From positions 2,702,001-2,766,000 of the forward strand of contig SMMW01000046.1 in NCBI GenBank assembly GCA_004794655.1: 64,000 nucleotides of DNA, read 5' to 3'. Shown here piece by piece: positions 34,627-47,425 of the stretch (position 1 is its first letter; each line of letters begins with the position of its first letter). The position numbers and the translations under genes are program-made. Origin of the DNA: Marisa cornuarietis (taxonomy: Eukaryota > Mollusca > Gastropoda > Architaenioglossa > Ampullariidae). Under the pieces are notes generated by a model, which saw only the letters and a list, made by a program, of their open reading frames with translations, was not told where the DNA came from and ran no database searches.

Positions 34627-37600
34627 ATGGCGGCCGCTAAGGCTGTCGTGTTTTTATTTGTGTTTTCGTCTGTTTGCTACTGCCAGGACAATAGCGCATT
34701 GTTGCTTAAAGTCATCGATGCAGTCGAAAAACTGCTAAGTTTTTACAAGGCTAACTACCAGTTTCTGAATCTTGACGGACTATACGGCCTTAAAGTGCTT
34801 GAAGGTGTGCATATTGGCTTTCAGCCCTCGCTGAGAAAACAAGCTGTTTGGTGTTTAGCTGGCTTTACAACGACACATATATTGAGTTTGCTATTGAGCG
34901 GCATCATTAAGTTTAATTATCTTTGAAATGTCTTACGTGTTTTAATGGAATTAGATAAAATAAAGAATAATTGTCGAAACGACATGCAGTTCTTTTGAAA
35001 AGGCTAATGTCTCCACCCACTAGAGTATCATCTTATTTTATGCTTATGGAATCCTCTAAAATTTTACCATTTAAATTCTTATCGTACCAAGGAAGCTAAA
35101 TTATATTTAAGTGCATATGGTAATGAAAGGAATCCTTTATTCTTGATTATTGCTTAGCAGGCCACACAAATTAATGGCATGTTTATGCGTAGTAAAATTG
35201 TAGTTGAAACAGCATGCTAAAATAGCTGAAACTTAAAAACCAACAGTTTTTTGTGGAAAAATTGACATTTAGCTAAAAATAAATTAAGTGGCCCAGTAAT
35301 ATGCTAGTGTATAATTCATCATTTAATGTCATGCTGTATACCAGGTCAAGTGCAAATTTTGCTGGAAGAGCATGCAAATGGGCAGCACCATGACCTTAGC
35401 TCCCAAATTGTTCAACGTCTGGAAGTCATACAACAAACTGCTGCTCATGTCAGTCAGCTTGCTCTTGTGCCAGTCCACCAAGATGATGAAGTTTACTTCA
35501 ATGACCTCTCCCTCCTTGTGAAAACACCGTGGCGCAATTTTAAGCACCATCGTCAGATTGTGCCTTCCAAGCGCTGGGAAATTCCCATCTATCATCTAGC
35601 AAAAAATGGTAACTGCTAGTAAGCTTCCATGCTTTTTTAGTTTTGAAACATCACTATGCCATGTGCTTTTGACATTTTCACCAAGTAAATTGGATATCTT
35701 AGAAAATCATCAAATTCTGTCAAAAAAATTGGCGCAAGACAGGTAACTTATCCAAAATATAAGACAATTTGTTTCTTATGTTTGTGCAAGGATTTACTGT
35801 TGGTATGACAAATATACACATTTGACACACACACATGAACTTGCAGATACATATGTACCCACACTAAAACTGGATTGGTCGGTGCCGAGTCCTATTCCTC
35901 AGCTTATGGACAGTATTGCCTCAAGGAAGAAACTGGAGTGGAAGTTTCTTGTCTTTGTTATCAGTACCCTGATGGGTTAACCTAATGGTAGAAGCTCAGA
36001 GAGTAGCTTGGCTGGGTGCAAAGTGTCCTAAGTGATCTTATGAGCCTTCTGTTTGACACATGCAGAGAACAGAGGCAGCAGACTAAAAATCACAGCCAGC
36101 AGTCCTGAAGGCTGCCTTGAGAAAATTTTCAAGCTGTTTCTTCTCATGTGCAGTTGCACTGTTATACCAAAGAGCGATTGAGAAACAATGGATGCTTTCA
36201 ATCACTAAATGCTAGAAGCATGCCAGGAGCTCCTTTGGCATGCCAAATTTCTGTTGAAGTCTTAGAAAGTGCAGTCGTTGATGGTGCTTTTTCGTGATTG
36301 ATGATGTGTTGTCATTTAAGCCTAGATCATTTGAAAGTGTTGTTTCAAGAAATTTGAACAAGGTTACTAACTTAACAGATATAGCTTAGGTGGCAGGAGT
36401 CTTTCTTTTACCAGCTTTATCACCAGTTCCTTTGTTATCATTATGAACTTACCAGTCATCCACTCTGGATTTCACCTCTATTAGAAATGATTCAGCTAAT
36501 AAAACATGCAGTGCAATATTCTTATGCTTTAGCGCAGTGGTTCTCAAAGGATTTCGTACTGCAGACCACTTTACTAAAGTAAAAAAAATAGGGCAGACCA
36601 CCAAGGCCTAAAATCACTCTGTACTTTAAATTTCAAATTTAAATTGTCACATTTGCTTCATTACAATTCAAAACTAAATGTCTTTTTGTTACAGTGCTAT
36701 AGTAACAAGTTGACGTAAAATTACATACCTCGTTCTTTATAATTAAAATGTTAATGCGATGAATGCAGTTGTTTTTGATGAGATATTAAGGTGATAATAT
36801 CTGGATCAGTGTTGGAGAGTTTCAATCTCATGTAAGATTCCACGTTCAACCAGCTTCTCTTATTTGTTTTTAGTCCCACAAGTGTTGAAAATCCAGTCTT
36901 GCAACAGTAAGTTGTTGGAAATGGCAGTAGATGCTTCACAACGATGTCAGCAAGTCCACCGTACTTTGGTCGTACATGAAGCCAAAAGTCTGTCAAACAT
37001 TTCTCAGCAAACAATTAACACATTCACTGAACCATCCGAAGCAAGTTCCACAAGACTATCAACATCCCTTGAAGAAAGTTTCGTAGTGACTGCTTCAGCT
37101 GCATTCATGTTTGCAAATGGATTTCTGATCCATTCAGAATTTGTCTCAGGCTCTGGAAAATAAATTCTGAATTGCTCATGCAGACCATGTAGGTGTGATT
37201 TGAAGTTCATAACAATCTGCTCATCAATTTCCTGCGGTGACATCACAAGAAAATCACTGAGGGTTTGGAATGAGTCAAATTCTCGGCGATCAACGCGATC
37301 ACACTACAACCCCAGTTTTATACTTTGTCTTGAACGTTAAAGATTGTGACATCTTTGCCCTGTAGGGCTATATTAAGCCCATTCAGACTGCTAAAAATGT
37401 CAGCCAGGTACGCCAACTGAGCAAGCCATGAAAAGTCATGCATGCAATCCCACAAGTGGAAAGCTTGATGGTCACAGTAGCACAGAAACATTTTAACCTC
37501 CTTGTGCAATTCAAACAGATGCGTGAGCACTTTTCCACACGACAACCAACGAACTTCTGTATGAAAAAGAAGCTTGGTGTGTTCACTTCCCATCTCTTTG

Positions 37601-40600
37601 CATAAAGCTTTAAAAATATGTGCATTCAAAGGGCACCCTTTGATAAAGTTTATAATTTTTATTGATTCCTCTTAAGATCAACGGGCATTTTTTTTTTAAT
37701 TTTTTTTTTTGCGAGCTGTTCTCGATGTATGCAACAGGGAATCAGTGTCAACACCGACACATCGTGTCCAATCAACTTTGTTACTCAGAATTTAATTGTT
37801 CAGTATCTTGAAAATGTCCTCTCCAGTTGTATTGGTCGATACAGACCAAAAAAAATCCCATGCTCAAATAATCAGTGCTATATTTTCTTTTAACTTGTTT
37901 GGTTATTTTCTGTGTGGAATGACGCCACTTTTGTATCACTATTGTTCCTCACAGCTTGTTTGACGCTTTCTTTGATGCTATTATCTTGAGCAGAAGATGA
38001 AAATATCACATCAGGTGTGTCTTCCACTTTCTGGCAAATTGCTTCTGCTTTGCAGCTGGTAATTGTATCAGAAGCAGCTGGTAATTGTATCAGAAGAACA
38101 GAGTGGTTGATTTGGATCACAAATGACCTCAGTTGCATCTTTTCCTCCCTTCTGCATCTTGTTTGCACTTTCACAGTCACCAGTATCACGGGATTTACGT
38201 TTTCTGGTCCCTGATTTCAGCCAGCGATCCATAATAACCCTTCGGCTTGAAAATACTGAGAAAGAATACTTGGAAAGACGTCTTCTCTCCAGCACGCAGA
38301 TTCGGAAAGGGGTCAGCCTTTCTTACTGAGGTGGAGTTGTCTTTGCCTGCCTAGTCCTCTTTCATGTTTGACCGATTCAGGGAAGCTGGCACATACTAAA
38401 AATCTTCAACAGAGGCATCTTGTTCAGGTAGGCGTGTCACGTGTCACTGGTCAAGATTCATAGCCACCCTCCTTGACCATCCTTTCAGGCCATTATCAGC
38501 TACGGTGGTAACTTGACCAGTAGACGGTTGGGGGTCCCACACAAACTTAACTCAAGTTTTCTACAAGCCTATCTGGCGATTTAAATATCACTTTGCTGAC
38601 CACACTTTGAGAACCACTGCTTTCACGGACCACCTGGCTTGTGCCTGCGGACCATACTTTGAGAACCACTGCTTTAGCGGATATAGCAAACAAAAGAATG
38701 CACAACTGTATGTAGTCTATGTACAAATGGATATCAGCAATAAATCCATTCTGTACAGTTTTAAGACGTTTATATATAATTTTTTTGTAAGTAAAAAGTA
38801 ATTTTCAGTAATTGTTGAGGTCACTCTTTTTGCCATGGATTGTAAAAGTTAATGCTACTCTTACCTATGTTCAACCTTCTAGTGAGGATAGAAGAGGGCT
38901 TTAGCAATGCCTGCATGATGGAGATGACACATTCTGATGCAAGTGGTGGCTTCAAGTGTGCATTGTCCCAGAACTGCTCTGATAAAATGACCAAGCGTGG
39001 ACTGACTGATTATGGCATCACTCACCAACTTTTGTGGACAGCTCTTGCAGAAAAGGTAAGCATGTAAAGTGACTTATTTTCAATGCCACAGATTTGAAGT
39101 ATAAACTCAATGCTGACATTATTTTTAGGGGATTATCTTTACTAAAAATAAAACCACCACATTTTATGATCAAAAAAAGAAAATACCTATAATAGTAAAT
39201 TTATCACAAAAACGTTCTCTTAATTCTTCCCTTGCAGTTTGCACCCATGAATGCAAACATCCTCATACCTCGATTGTGTTGATGCATCCGTATTGAATGA
39301 GTTATTCTATAGCTCAGTTGCATTGATGCACCTATATTTAAACAATAATCTTCACTATCCCAACAAATAATTCTACTTTTGATCTTATCGAATAATTAAT
39401 TGTAAATGAGCATATATTTATTCCATTAAGTCAGTGACCATTTTTTTCTGTTTAATAGATAACATTTCTTCACATTCTCAAGATTTTTCAGTATATTCTC
39501 AACATGCTCTTGATGTCACCAACCCTTGTTTTCTGGAGTTGTCACTGTAAAATTTGCAGTGATCAATGTTTACCGTTGTAACACAGCAAGTCTTCACAGT
39601 GTTCTTCAATCTACATCCTTGTGACTTTTTTCATTGATCTTGTTCAGTGCAGTGAGCTTATCTCATTGCCAAGATATTCCGCTGTACAAATTAACATTAT
39701 TATTATTATTTAATTCCAAGCTCACAGATGAATACTGGTATATGATATTACTAGCCAGAGTATTCGGCATTGCCTGGTTTAATTTCTTCTACAATCTCTT
39801 CTAGGAGTGATTTTATTGTCATCTTTGGATCTATCACTTTGTTTGAATTAAGCTTATTCACTTTAGTAATTGACATGCATGGCATCAGTGTAGTGATATA
39901 GTGACACACCTGCACTCTTACACTTGCCACACTCTTTATGTCCCTTTGCTAACTTATTAAGGTTGTGATCTCTTATTCATCTTTCGCTTGTAAAGTCTCT
40001 CACCCTCAGTGCTGTTATGCTATTCATGGAACAATCTAGAAACAATCACCAGTTACCATTCAGGAATGTTCACAGAACCCTCTAGACAATTAAAACATCA
40101 CTTGCATGCAAACAATCATTGCCTACAATGTTCTGTGCTATAAAAATAGCCATAGTCAGTTGGCTTTTTAGATCAGATAAAAAAAAAGCTCAGAAGCATT
40201 TAAATCTCAACTTGGCTGAAAACATTAAATGGGTCTGAATACCTTATTACCATCATTATCAGCATCATGATCTGAAATGTAGCTAAAAAAGCATTTGTTC
40301 TTAAAATTGTTTAAGGAGTTGCACAAAAACTTTCCATTTGTTGCAGGTTGGTTGTGAGAAAGAGATGACAGTTTTGCTGCAAAAGTCTGGCTTTTCCAGT
40401 GTTGATGAATTTCAGGCTGAGTTTTGCACAAACAACTTCTTTGAGATGCTTGCTGTGGTTCACGTCTACATGAAAGGAAAGATTCATGTGAACTACCAAG
40501 ATCTGTTTTTGGAACAACGTAAGTATAGCACTTTGGGGGAAAATTTTCTGTCATAGGACATAGAGGAGGATTGTTTTAAGGCTATACATACTTTTTGTAT

Positions 40601-43600
40601 ATGTCTCTATAAATGATTTTTGGCTAGCCTACTTATCACATTACAGGTGTTGTTATCTTGGGTTGTCTTACGCATAATCTAGTCTATGACTATCAGGAAG
40701 ATTGTCAGTGATAATATGCAACCCTGTTTTATGCCAGTCTTCATTACAAAAGGTTTAGGGAGTTTACCGTTATTGGATAACTTGGCAGGACGAGTCTTCG
40801 TATAATCCCTGGATAATGCATATAAACTTAGACAGAATACCATAGTGGTTCATCAGGCTCCAGATGATGTCCCTGTCTACACTGCCAAAGGCCTTCTTAA
40901 AATCCACAAAAGTTATATAAAGGGAGGATTGCCGTTCGATAGACTGCTCAATGATGATACGGAGGGTTGCAATGTGGTTAATGCATGATATATCCTGGGG
41001 AAATCCTGCTTGTTCCGGGCTTAGACTCTTGTCTAGTGCCTTCTTCAGTCTCTCTAGTATTACCCTTGTCAGGACTTTGCTGGGGATGGACAGCAGCATG
41101 ATTCCCCGCCAGTTGTTGCACTGGGAGAGGTCTCCTTTCTTTGGTAATTTGACCAGGTGGCCTAATTTCCAGTCTGTTGGGACTAGCTCCTGTTCCCATA
41201 TCTTGTGTAGGAGGGGCTGTAAAATTGTTGCTGTTGTTTCTGGATCTGCCTTTAGTGCTTCTAGGGGTATGCCGTCCGGGCCTGCTGCTTTGCCACTTTA
41301 CATTCTTTTGATAGCTTTGATGATTTCTGTCTTGGTGGGAGGGCTGGTAGTAAGACTGTAAAGGATCACACTGCCGTAGGAGCAGTGCTCAAGGCTCATC
41401 ATGTCTTCAGCACGATATATGGAAGGCAAAGTCTTTCCTTTTATTTCCACTATCATTACATCACCCAGTAATCAGGTAAACATTCCTGTAGAAAGTGTGA
41501 GCATGAAGAGTTTCCAAGCCACAGCTCCCAGTAGGCATTGAACTCCCTTGCAGCTTAGTACACTAACCACTTGGCTACTCTGTGTTTTTACACATTTTAA
41601 TATAATCATAAACACATATCTTGTAAGACCAACAACGGCTACTAAATAACATTATTTACAAGACTTTTTAATCATTATTTGCTTTTGATTTCCATAGGAA
41701 TAAGAGCTGCTTAATTTCATTTTTTTCTCCAGAGTTTGTCTGTCCAAACATGGGCTTCTATGAATTTCTGAAAAAGGATTACCTGGACCAGATTCTGAGG
41801 TGGCAGATGCCATCAGGCTGTTTTGGTGATGAGACTGAGCCACCAAACAAAGTCGGTGCCATTCCACCTGAGCTGGATCTAAAAAAACTCTTTGCCTCCC
41901 AGAAACCTGAAGATGTCGCAGCAAACATTGAAGAATTTCAGAAACAGCAGCGGCCATTTAAACCTCAAGGCAGCAAGCTTAAGTACAACAGTGAAAGAGC
42001 ACTGGAGAGAGGCCAACCGCTAAAAAAGTTAACAGACTTGCAGAGACAGAATGGAAATCATCAAGATGTTGAAAAAGCCAATATAAGTATGCTGTATGAA
42101 GGACAAGAGAGGAAGAATATTCTTGGTTTTCAGAACAAGGCAGTGCCTTTACAGCAGCCTGCAGCAGCAAATCTGCCAAAACCTGATGTTGAGAATGACC
42201 AGTATGATATGAAAAAGTTTCCTGCAAAGAGAGGTGCACAGGAGCACATGGTAGTAAACAACCAGAAAGAGAGAGTACCCATGGACTCGATACATAAATT
42301 TAGAAGAGAAAACCTAGGTCAGGAGGCAGCTCTTAATGCTGGTGGCATTGCTCAGAAGCTTCAGGTGAGGAAGATGCTCAGCTACCACACTCCATTTGGC
42401 AGTAGGAGAAGACTACTCACTGAAAAAGACATGCCAGGTGAAGTAAATTGTTGCTGATAAGTTCTTGCATATTAAAAGTGCCAGGAGTGCATAACTGGCT
42501 GGGCCCAAACTGTTAACTGCATACTTCTGATAACTATTCCTTCAATGTGACCAAAGATCATGATTTGGGTCCAGTATATTAATATATTTTATTTATTTTA
42601 TTTATTTATTTTTTTTTTGCTGTCATTAAAATATTATGACATCCTGCAAAAACAGTTTTTGATGTTTTTATTTCTTAGGGAACTTTTTAATATTTGTTCG
42701 TTACACATTCAATGTCAATTCCATTCTATAAATCTCATTAGATCTGTAAAAGATTAACATTTTAAGTTGAATTTTTGGCAAAAGGGCTAGCTTGGTCAAA
42801 TGTATCATGCAGCTTTTGGTGGAATTGTAATTTTGCTGTGTTTTTTTTCAGGAGGATGTCTTGCGCACAAGTCTGGCGTGGCTGCTGGAGCACTGGTCAT
42901 GTACCTGCGTTACCTCATTGATCCAGGACCTTTGGATCTTATCTCACCTCATGATTTTTTCTTTGACAGCCACCTTAATAGTCCTGAAGGTGGTGAAGTC
43001 TACAAGACGTTCATGAGCAAACTTGAAGAACTTCTCCAGCAGAGTCAGTCAGGGAAGGACAACAGCCAGATCAGGCAGAATGGTGGAGATGAGAACGGAG
43101 AGGAAGAAGAAAATGAGGAAGAGAATATGCAAGACTATGATGACAATGAAGAAATGTACCCAGATGCTGGTGGGGGACTTGGCCAGCAAGAAAAAAAGAG
43201 AGTGGTTCATTTTGAGGCCAACAAAGGAGTCTTGCTGAAAGACAATGTGGCCAATTCATATGATGTCAAAGATGAGGAGGAATATGTCGATGATAATGAA
43301 GATGAGGAGGAAGAAGGTCCAGATTACATCAAGAGAGTGAAAGGTGATGATGATGATGGTGGAGGTGATGCTGCAAAAATGGATGAAGAAAACCAGCAAG
43401 AAGACGATACAGAGTATACATATTATGATGACAACGACAATGCAGATCAAGAAATAATCAAGAAGCATCGACCACAACCTCAGCCTGAGCATGGAGCTAG
43501 AATTCGAACTCATAATCGCCACCGAAGCAGTTCTGTTAACAGCAGCAACAGTGACTTCCTCGGGCAGCCTGATTCTCCTCCCACTAAAGCTGTCATACTG

Positions 43601-43717
43601 CTTTTGTCAGCTTCTTCTGTTCTTCTGATCATTTTCATCTACAGATTTATAAAAAAGCGCCGCATACACATTCGATACAATTCTAGAGCCCACTCAAGAG
43701 GATTTTTTCGACTGTGA
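34627..43717 (+). CDS. C16orf89-like (DUF4735) secretory-pathway protein with acidic insert and C-terminal membrane anchor
   Basis: Six exons, all GT-AG and in phase: 34627-34804, 35345-35608, 38883-39055, 40347-40518, 41733-42437, 42852-43717 (785 residues). A signal peptide (about 1-19, VVFLFVFSSVCYC) precedes the core. Family marks are LDGLYGLKVLEG (49-60), a Cys-rich block with GFSNACMMEM and ITHQLLWTALAEK, EKEMTVLLQKSGF, FLKKDYLDQILRWQ then GCFG (291-294), and GCLAHKSGVAAGALV (from 499). In the vertebrate protein, which is about 400 residues and secreted, the last two blocks are close together. Here about 200 Lys/Gln-rich, probably disordered residues separate them, and a long Asp/Glu-rich tract follows. 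Near 744-763 there is a hydrophobic segment (AVILLLSASSVLLIIFIY) and a basic tail, so a type I membrane protein is predicted. The molecular function of this family is unknown. Likely poly(A) signals lie at 44472 and 45677. Confidence 0.87.
36535..38671 (-). mobile_element. Buster-type hAT DNA transposon relic with ZBED5-like transposase
   Basis: 2137 bp. The left end is cagtggttctcaaagg, the right end ctttgagaaccactg, and the perfect 8-bp target duplication is ctttagcg (36527-36534 and 38672-38679). Transposase remnants lie on the minus strand in order: 38295-38068 (MDRWLKSGTRKRKS), 37629-37318 (LLFHTEVRWLSCGKVL), 37246-37004 (DEQIVMNFKSHLHGL) and 37014-36751 (LLPFPTTYCCKTGFSTL, then RSWLNVESYMRLKLS), the last being the hATC dimerisation region. 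Frameshifts separate them, so it is inactive. An extra copy of the right terminal motif lies at about 38611-38625. It sits in intron 2 of the C16orf89-like gene, opposite to that gene's direction. Confidence 0.9.
39640..39712 (+). repeat. LINE 3'-end fragment
   Basis: The layout gtgagcttatctcattgcc, ccgctgtaca, then (ATT)n at 39693-39710 is the common LINE tail seen elsewhere in the window. It lies in an intron of the C16orf89-like gene. Confidence 0.4.
40660..41345 (-). mobile_element. LINE reverse-transcriptase relic, minus strand
   Basis: Read on the minus strand, the order is: IKRMQSGKAAGPDGIPLEAL, then ETTATILQPLLHKIWEQE, then WRGIMLLSIPSKVLTRVIL (frame 41099-40770), SPEQAGFPQDIS, ITFVDFKKAFGSVDRD (the first catalytic Asp region) and TGIKQGCIL. 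A few stops and one shift interrupt it, and the FADD region is absent. Probably a different LINE lineage from family L1, since the wording around the polymerase core differs. It lies in an intron of the C16orf89-like gene. Confidence 0.75.
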
Positions 43718-45690
43718 TAATAATTTTGAAACATTACATTGTCCTTTTTTCAATTTGCTCGGGATATTCTTATTGGTTTTTTTTATGGGAAGAGGCTGTG
43801 TTGGATAATCGTGAGTGAAATTTAGAGGTATGCATGGATGACCAGTTGTTAGCCAATGTTTATAAAAGTGTTAGCATTTCCCACTTGCGTTTGCAAGACC
43901 TGAACAAGTTTGATTTTGCTCTTTGTTTTGCTCCTTTAATTTAACTGCACAGAGAGCACATTACTCATTAATAGATCATGAAATGTCAACATTCTGTGAT
44001 GCGAGTGTTTTTTTATACAGTTTCATTTTTGTACTTTAAGTTTGTACCTAAGAGATATAAAAGATCCTGTACTGCTAGATAATCTCACTAATGTAAAGGA
44101 AGAGTGCAGTTTTCTCTCAAAACAGCCAAGAATGTTGTTGTATTTTGACACCCATCATGACTTACTTCTGAAATGATTGTGAGCACATTTTTGTAAGTAG
44201 ATTCCTTTTACTTCTAGTTACGTCTTTTTATTGGGTCTTGCCTTTTAAACAGGCTTGCATATATCACTTTTAGCTTGGTCAGTTTATATCAGTTGTAATT
44301 TTGGCTGTGTGTACAGCACATGGTAGAATTAGAGCATGGTTTTAAATGATGCTTCCTACAGCATGCAAATTTGTCTTCCAGAAAATGTTTAGTAACAGTG
44401 TGAACCACATAATTTTTTCCCATGTGTTAATTTTTTTTTTCAATCTTTACCAACAAATATTTCAAGATAAATAATAAAATGTTATGTTTTTAACATGTAC
44501 AAAGTGTGTCAGAACACATCTTAGTAATGTTTTCTGTAAAATCAGTTTTTATTATCTCTTCCTTTACTTTACACATGATGCAGCCCTTGAACTGCTTTTG
44601 GGCATGGACTGTTTCTGTAAGTGGTTTACCAGATTGTTTTATAGCTCTCATCTCGGTACAGGGTGCTTTAGCAGGAGTGTTTAAGCAGTTCTTTATTTGT
44701 TTTATATTAATATATAAATGTCACTTGCAGTGGCAGCTAAAAGACACTCATGGGGTTCTGCTGTCATTTCACAGTACATATGAAATTTATCGCTGAAGAT
44801 TTAAAATGATAACATTTTTAGGGTTTGAATATAGTTAAAAACATTTTATTATGTTCCCATTTTATTAGGGAAACACATACCAGGGATCTTTCATTTTTGT
44901 ACCAAATTTTTCAGAAGAACACATTTATAGATCATGAGCATTAGAACTGAGAAAACAAATGAAATTTTATTATATTCTTCATAAGTTAGTGCCAGTATTT
45001 TAAATTTGTAATACTTTTATTTTTAAGAAAAATGCAGATATATTTTACCCAACAGTGTTATAAAAAAAAACTAGAGCAGAGATGTTTAATCAGTGATCTC
45101 TTTTTTGAGCCTTTTTTTTTTACTTTCATTGTGTGTGTATGTGTGTGTGAACATGTGTGCATGCATTTGTATGTGCAGTTGCATGTGTGTGTAAAGTACG
45201 AGATAGAAAAAAATATGTGGTATAAGCCTATTTGTAAATATTTACACGCATGTGTGTTTTGTATGTATGTGTGTGTGTGTGTGAAACATGCTTTCTGCTT
45301 ATGATGTAAATATTTATTGCAGAGGCTGTTTTAAAAATTTGTGTGAAAATCCTTCTTGTGTTCATATTCAGCTGTTAATCTTTTCTTTTGTTAATTTGGT
45401 TATTGATCTTGTGAGTTGAACAGTTTTGTGTGTTCCTTGTATCTTTCTTCATCCACCTCAGTTTCAATTAATTTTGTTGTTTCATTTCATTTTTATGTTT
45501 GATTTCTATTTGACTTTTTCACTCCATATCTCTCCTAAACTGTGACATACTGTGTTCTTTTGGGATTTGTATAAAGCATTATGCAGTATTATAATAACTG
45601 CTGCATGCATTTGCGTGAATGTTTACTTTGTAACTTTTCTTCCAAAGATGCTTGTTATTTGCTTTCTTCTCTTTAATAAAATGTCAGCTT
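43718..45690 (+). other. Probable 3' UTR and downstream flank of the C16orf89-like gene
   Basis: AT-rich, without a frame of interest. AATAAA motifs occur at 44472 (taataaaatg) and 45676 (ttaataaaatg), either of which could end the transcript. A TG-rich tract lies at 45129-45290. Confidence 0.45.
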
Positions 45691-45879
45691 TTAATCACTA
45701 ATTTATTTACTATTCCATCTACCTCCACCTAAAAGCCAAAAAAACACCCCAAAATACATAGAACATAAACACAAAATATACTTCACGGTGTGATCCATTT
45801 TGGATTGTGTAGATATTACCTATCACTATGGCTAGTGCAACATTCAGCTATTATGATCATTGTGTGCTAACCTACTTGA

Positions 45880-46435
45880 GGCAATCATCATCATCATCAT
45901 CACTCCCTTAACGGGCGCCTGTGGGACTGACCTGCTAGTACCTGTTGTCAGGGGAACCCAGTGAGATACAGCAATGACAAGGGCTAACCATTGAGGCTAG
46001 TTGTGAGCCAGGAGGAGCAGATCTCTCATAGGGTAGCCTTTCCACTTCACTTTCTTTTTTGTTTGTTTGTTTGTTTACCTAAGTGTCTCCCTCCCTCCAC
46101 ATAATCCTAGAGGACCAACTTCAAGAGGGTGTCGTGCTTAGGGAAGAGCCCAAACCATGCCATATTTTGCCTTTGATGGTGGCGAGCAGTGTTTCCTAGG
46201 GGCCCACCCAGGTGGTGACTGCAGTTCATATGACGTCATTTGTTTTGTGCTCTTTGTGAGAAATCTGGAGTCATCTCCTTGAGCATTAGGTTTCAAGTGA
46301 TTGGATCTGTCTCAGTAAGCAAACTTCACATTTCACAGTCATACAGCAGGATGAGAGACTTGTACAGCTTGTATTTGATGGTAAAGCTGACATTTCTGCT
46401 GTCCCATATTTGATTCAGTCTAACGTTGTTGTTGT

Positions 46436-46487
<52 letters not shown>

Positions 46488-47225
46488 AAAAAAATTATAT
46501 TCTAAGGTGAACATCTGCCACACAGCCTCTGTCCTTGGAGATTATAGCACCCAGGTATCTGAAGCTGTGTACCTCTTCAACCTGTGCTCTGTTGATGAAG
46601 ATCTCTGTCTTGCCATGTCAGATGGTTTTCACCATGACTCTTGTCTGTGCTGTATGCACTCACACTGCTTGCAGGTTTGTAAGTTCCTTTAACTCATTGT
46701 TGCTGCCTGTCATCTTATCTATTTTGTGAGCAAAGCATAGGTCACATGGTGGTCTCCTGCCAATGGACGAGGATGTGTGATGGTCGTGGAGGGTATCAGG
46801 TATCATACTCTCCAGATAGGTCTTAAACAGCACTGGAGACAAAGTGCATCCCTGGTGAATGCCCACTGTTGTAGGTAAGAGCTCTCCCATCTGACAGTTC
46901 AGGAGTACTGAGCTCAATGGTCCAAACAGGACCATTCTCAGTATTGAATTTCCGTATCATGTGCCACAGTCCCTTGTGCCAGACTTCATCAAAACCCTCC
47001 TTAAAGTCAGTGAAGTTATAGCAGAGATCCTTGCCATGCTGTAGATGCTTTTCAATGAGAAGGTGACTGTTGAACATCTGCTCAACTGTTCTCCTGTCGG
47101 CTCTAAAGCCATCCTGCTACCAACTCCTCAGCCATATGGGTGAGGCAGTTTTGGATCTCCATTAGCATTACCTTTCTTGGATCACTAGTTAGGCTTATAG
47201 TTCAGTAGTTCTGGCCCAGCTTGCT
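45880..47225 (-). mobile_element. LINE relic (family L1), minus strand
   Basis: Minus-strand frames give, in order: the frame 47077-46823 with LCYNFTDFKEGFDEVWHKGL; the frame 46935-46660 with TTVGIHQGCTLSPVLF, IGRRPPCDLCFAHKID (decayed FADD) and SNNELKELTN; then DSRNVSFTIKYKLYKSLILL near 46400. The 3' end is a (GAT)n-like run at 45887-45901. A (GTT)(GAT)n microsatellite at 46425-46488 interrupts the coding part. The element is dead. It is the same family as 31870-32875, with equivalent words in the same order. Confidence 0.75.
46425..46488. repeat. (GTT)n(GAT)n microsatellite inside a LINE relic
   Basis: Four GTT units followed by about 17 GAT units. They produce poly-Met and poly-Ile frames that are not genes. 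Confidence 0.9.
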
Positions 47226-47425
47226 GTTGCCTTTCTTCGGGGCAGTCCGGGCACAACTGTTAGCACCTGTTACCAAAACAGTGAAGGTTGGCTGTCCTGG
47301 GTTCAGCTCTCATCTCAGGCATGCAGTTCTTTCCCTGCATGTGGCATCTGTTTATAAGGATGGCTGCCTTGCCATGATATAGCATTAGTTGCTAACTTGG
47401 CATAAAACCAATTTTCCCCCCATCC
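47226..47425 (+). repeat. SINE family A copy with tRNA-like head
   Basis: The head gcacaactgttagcacctgt (box A-like), then gttggctgtcctgggttcag (box B-like), catgtggcatctgtttataa, ggctgccttgccatgatat and a decayed tail ggcataaaacc. It abuts the LINE relic to its left. Confidence 0.65.

Noticed and set aside
46326..46692. Poly-Ile and poly-Met frames
   Set aside because: Generated by the (GAT)n microsatellite inside a LINE relic.
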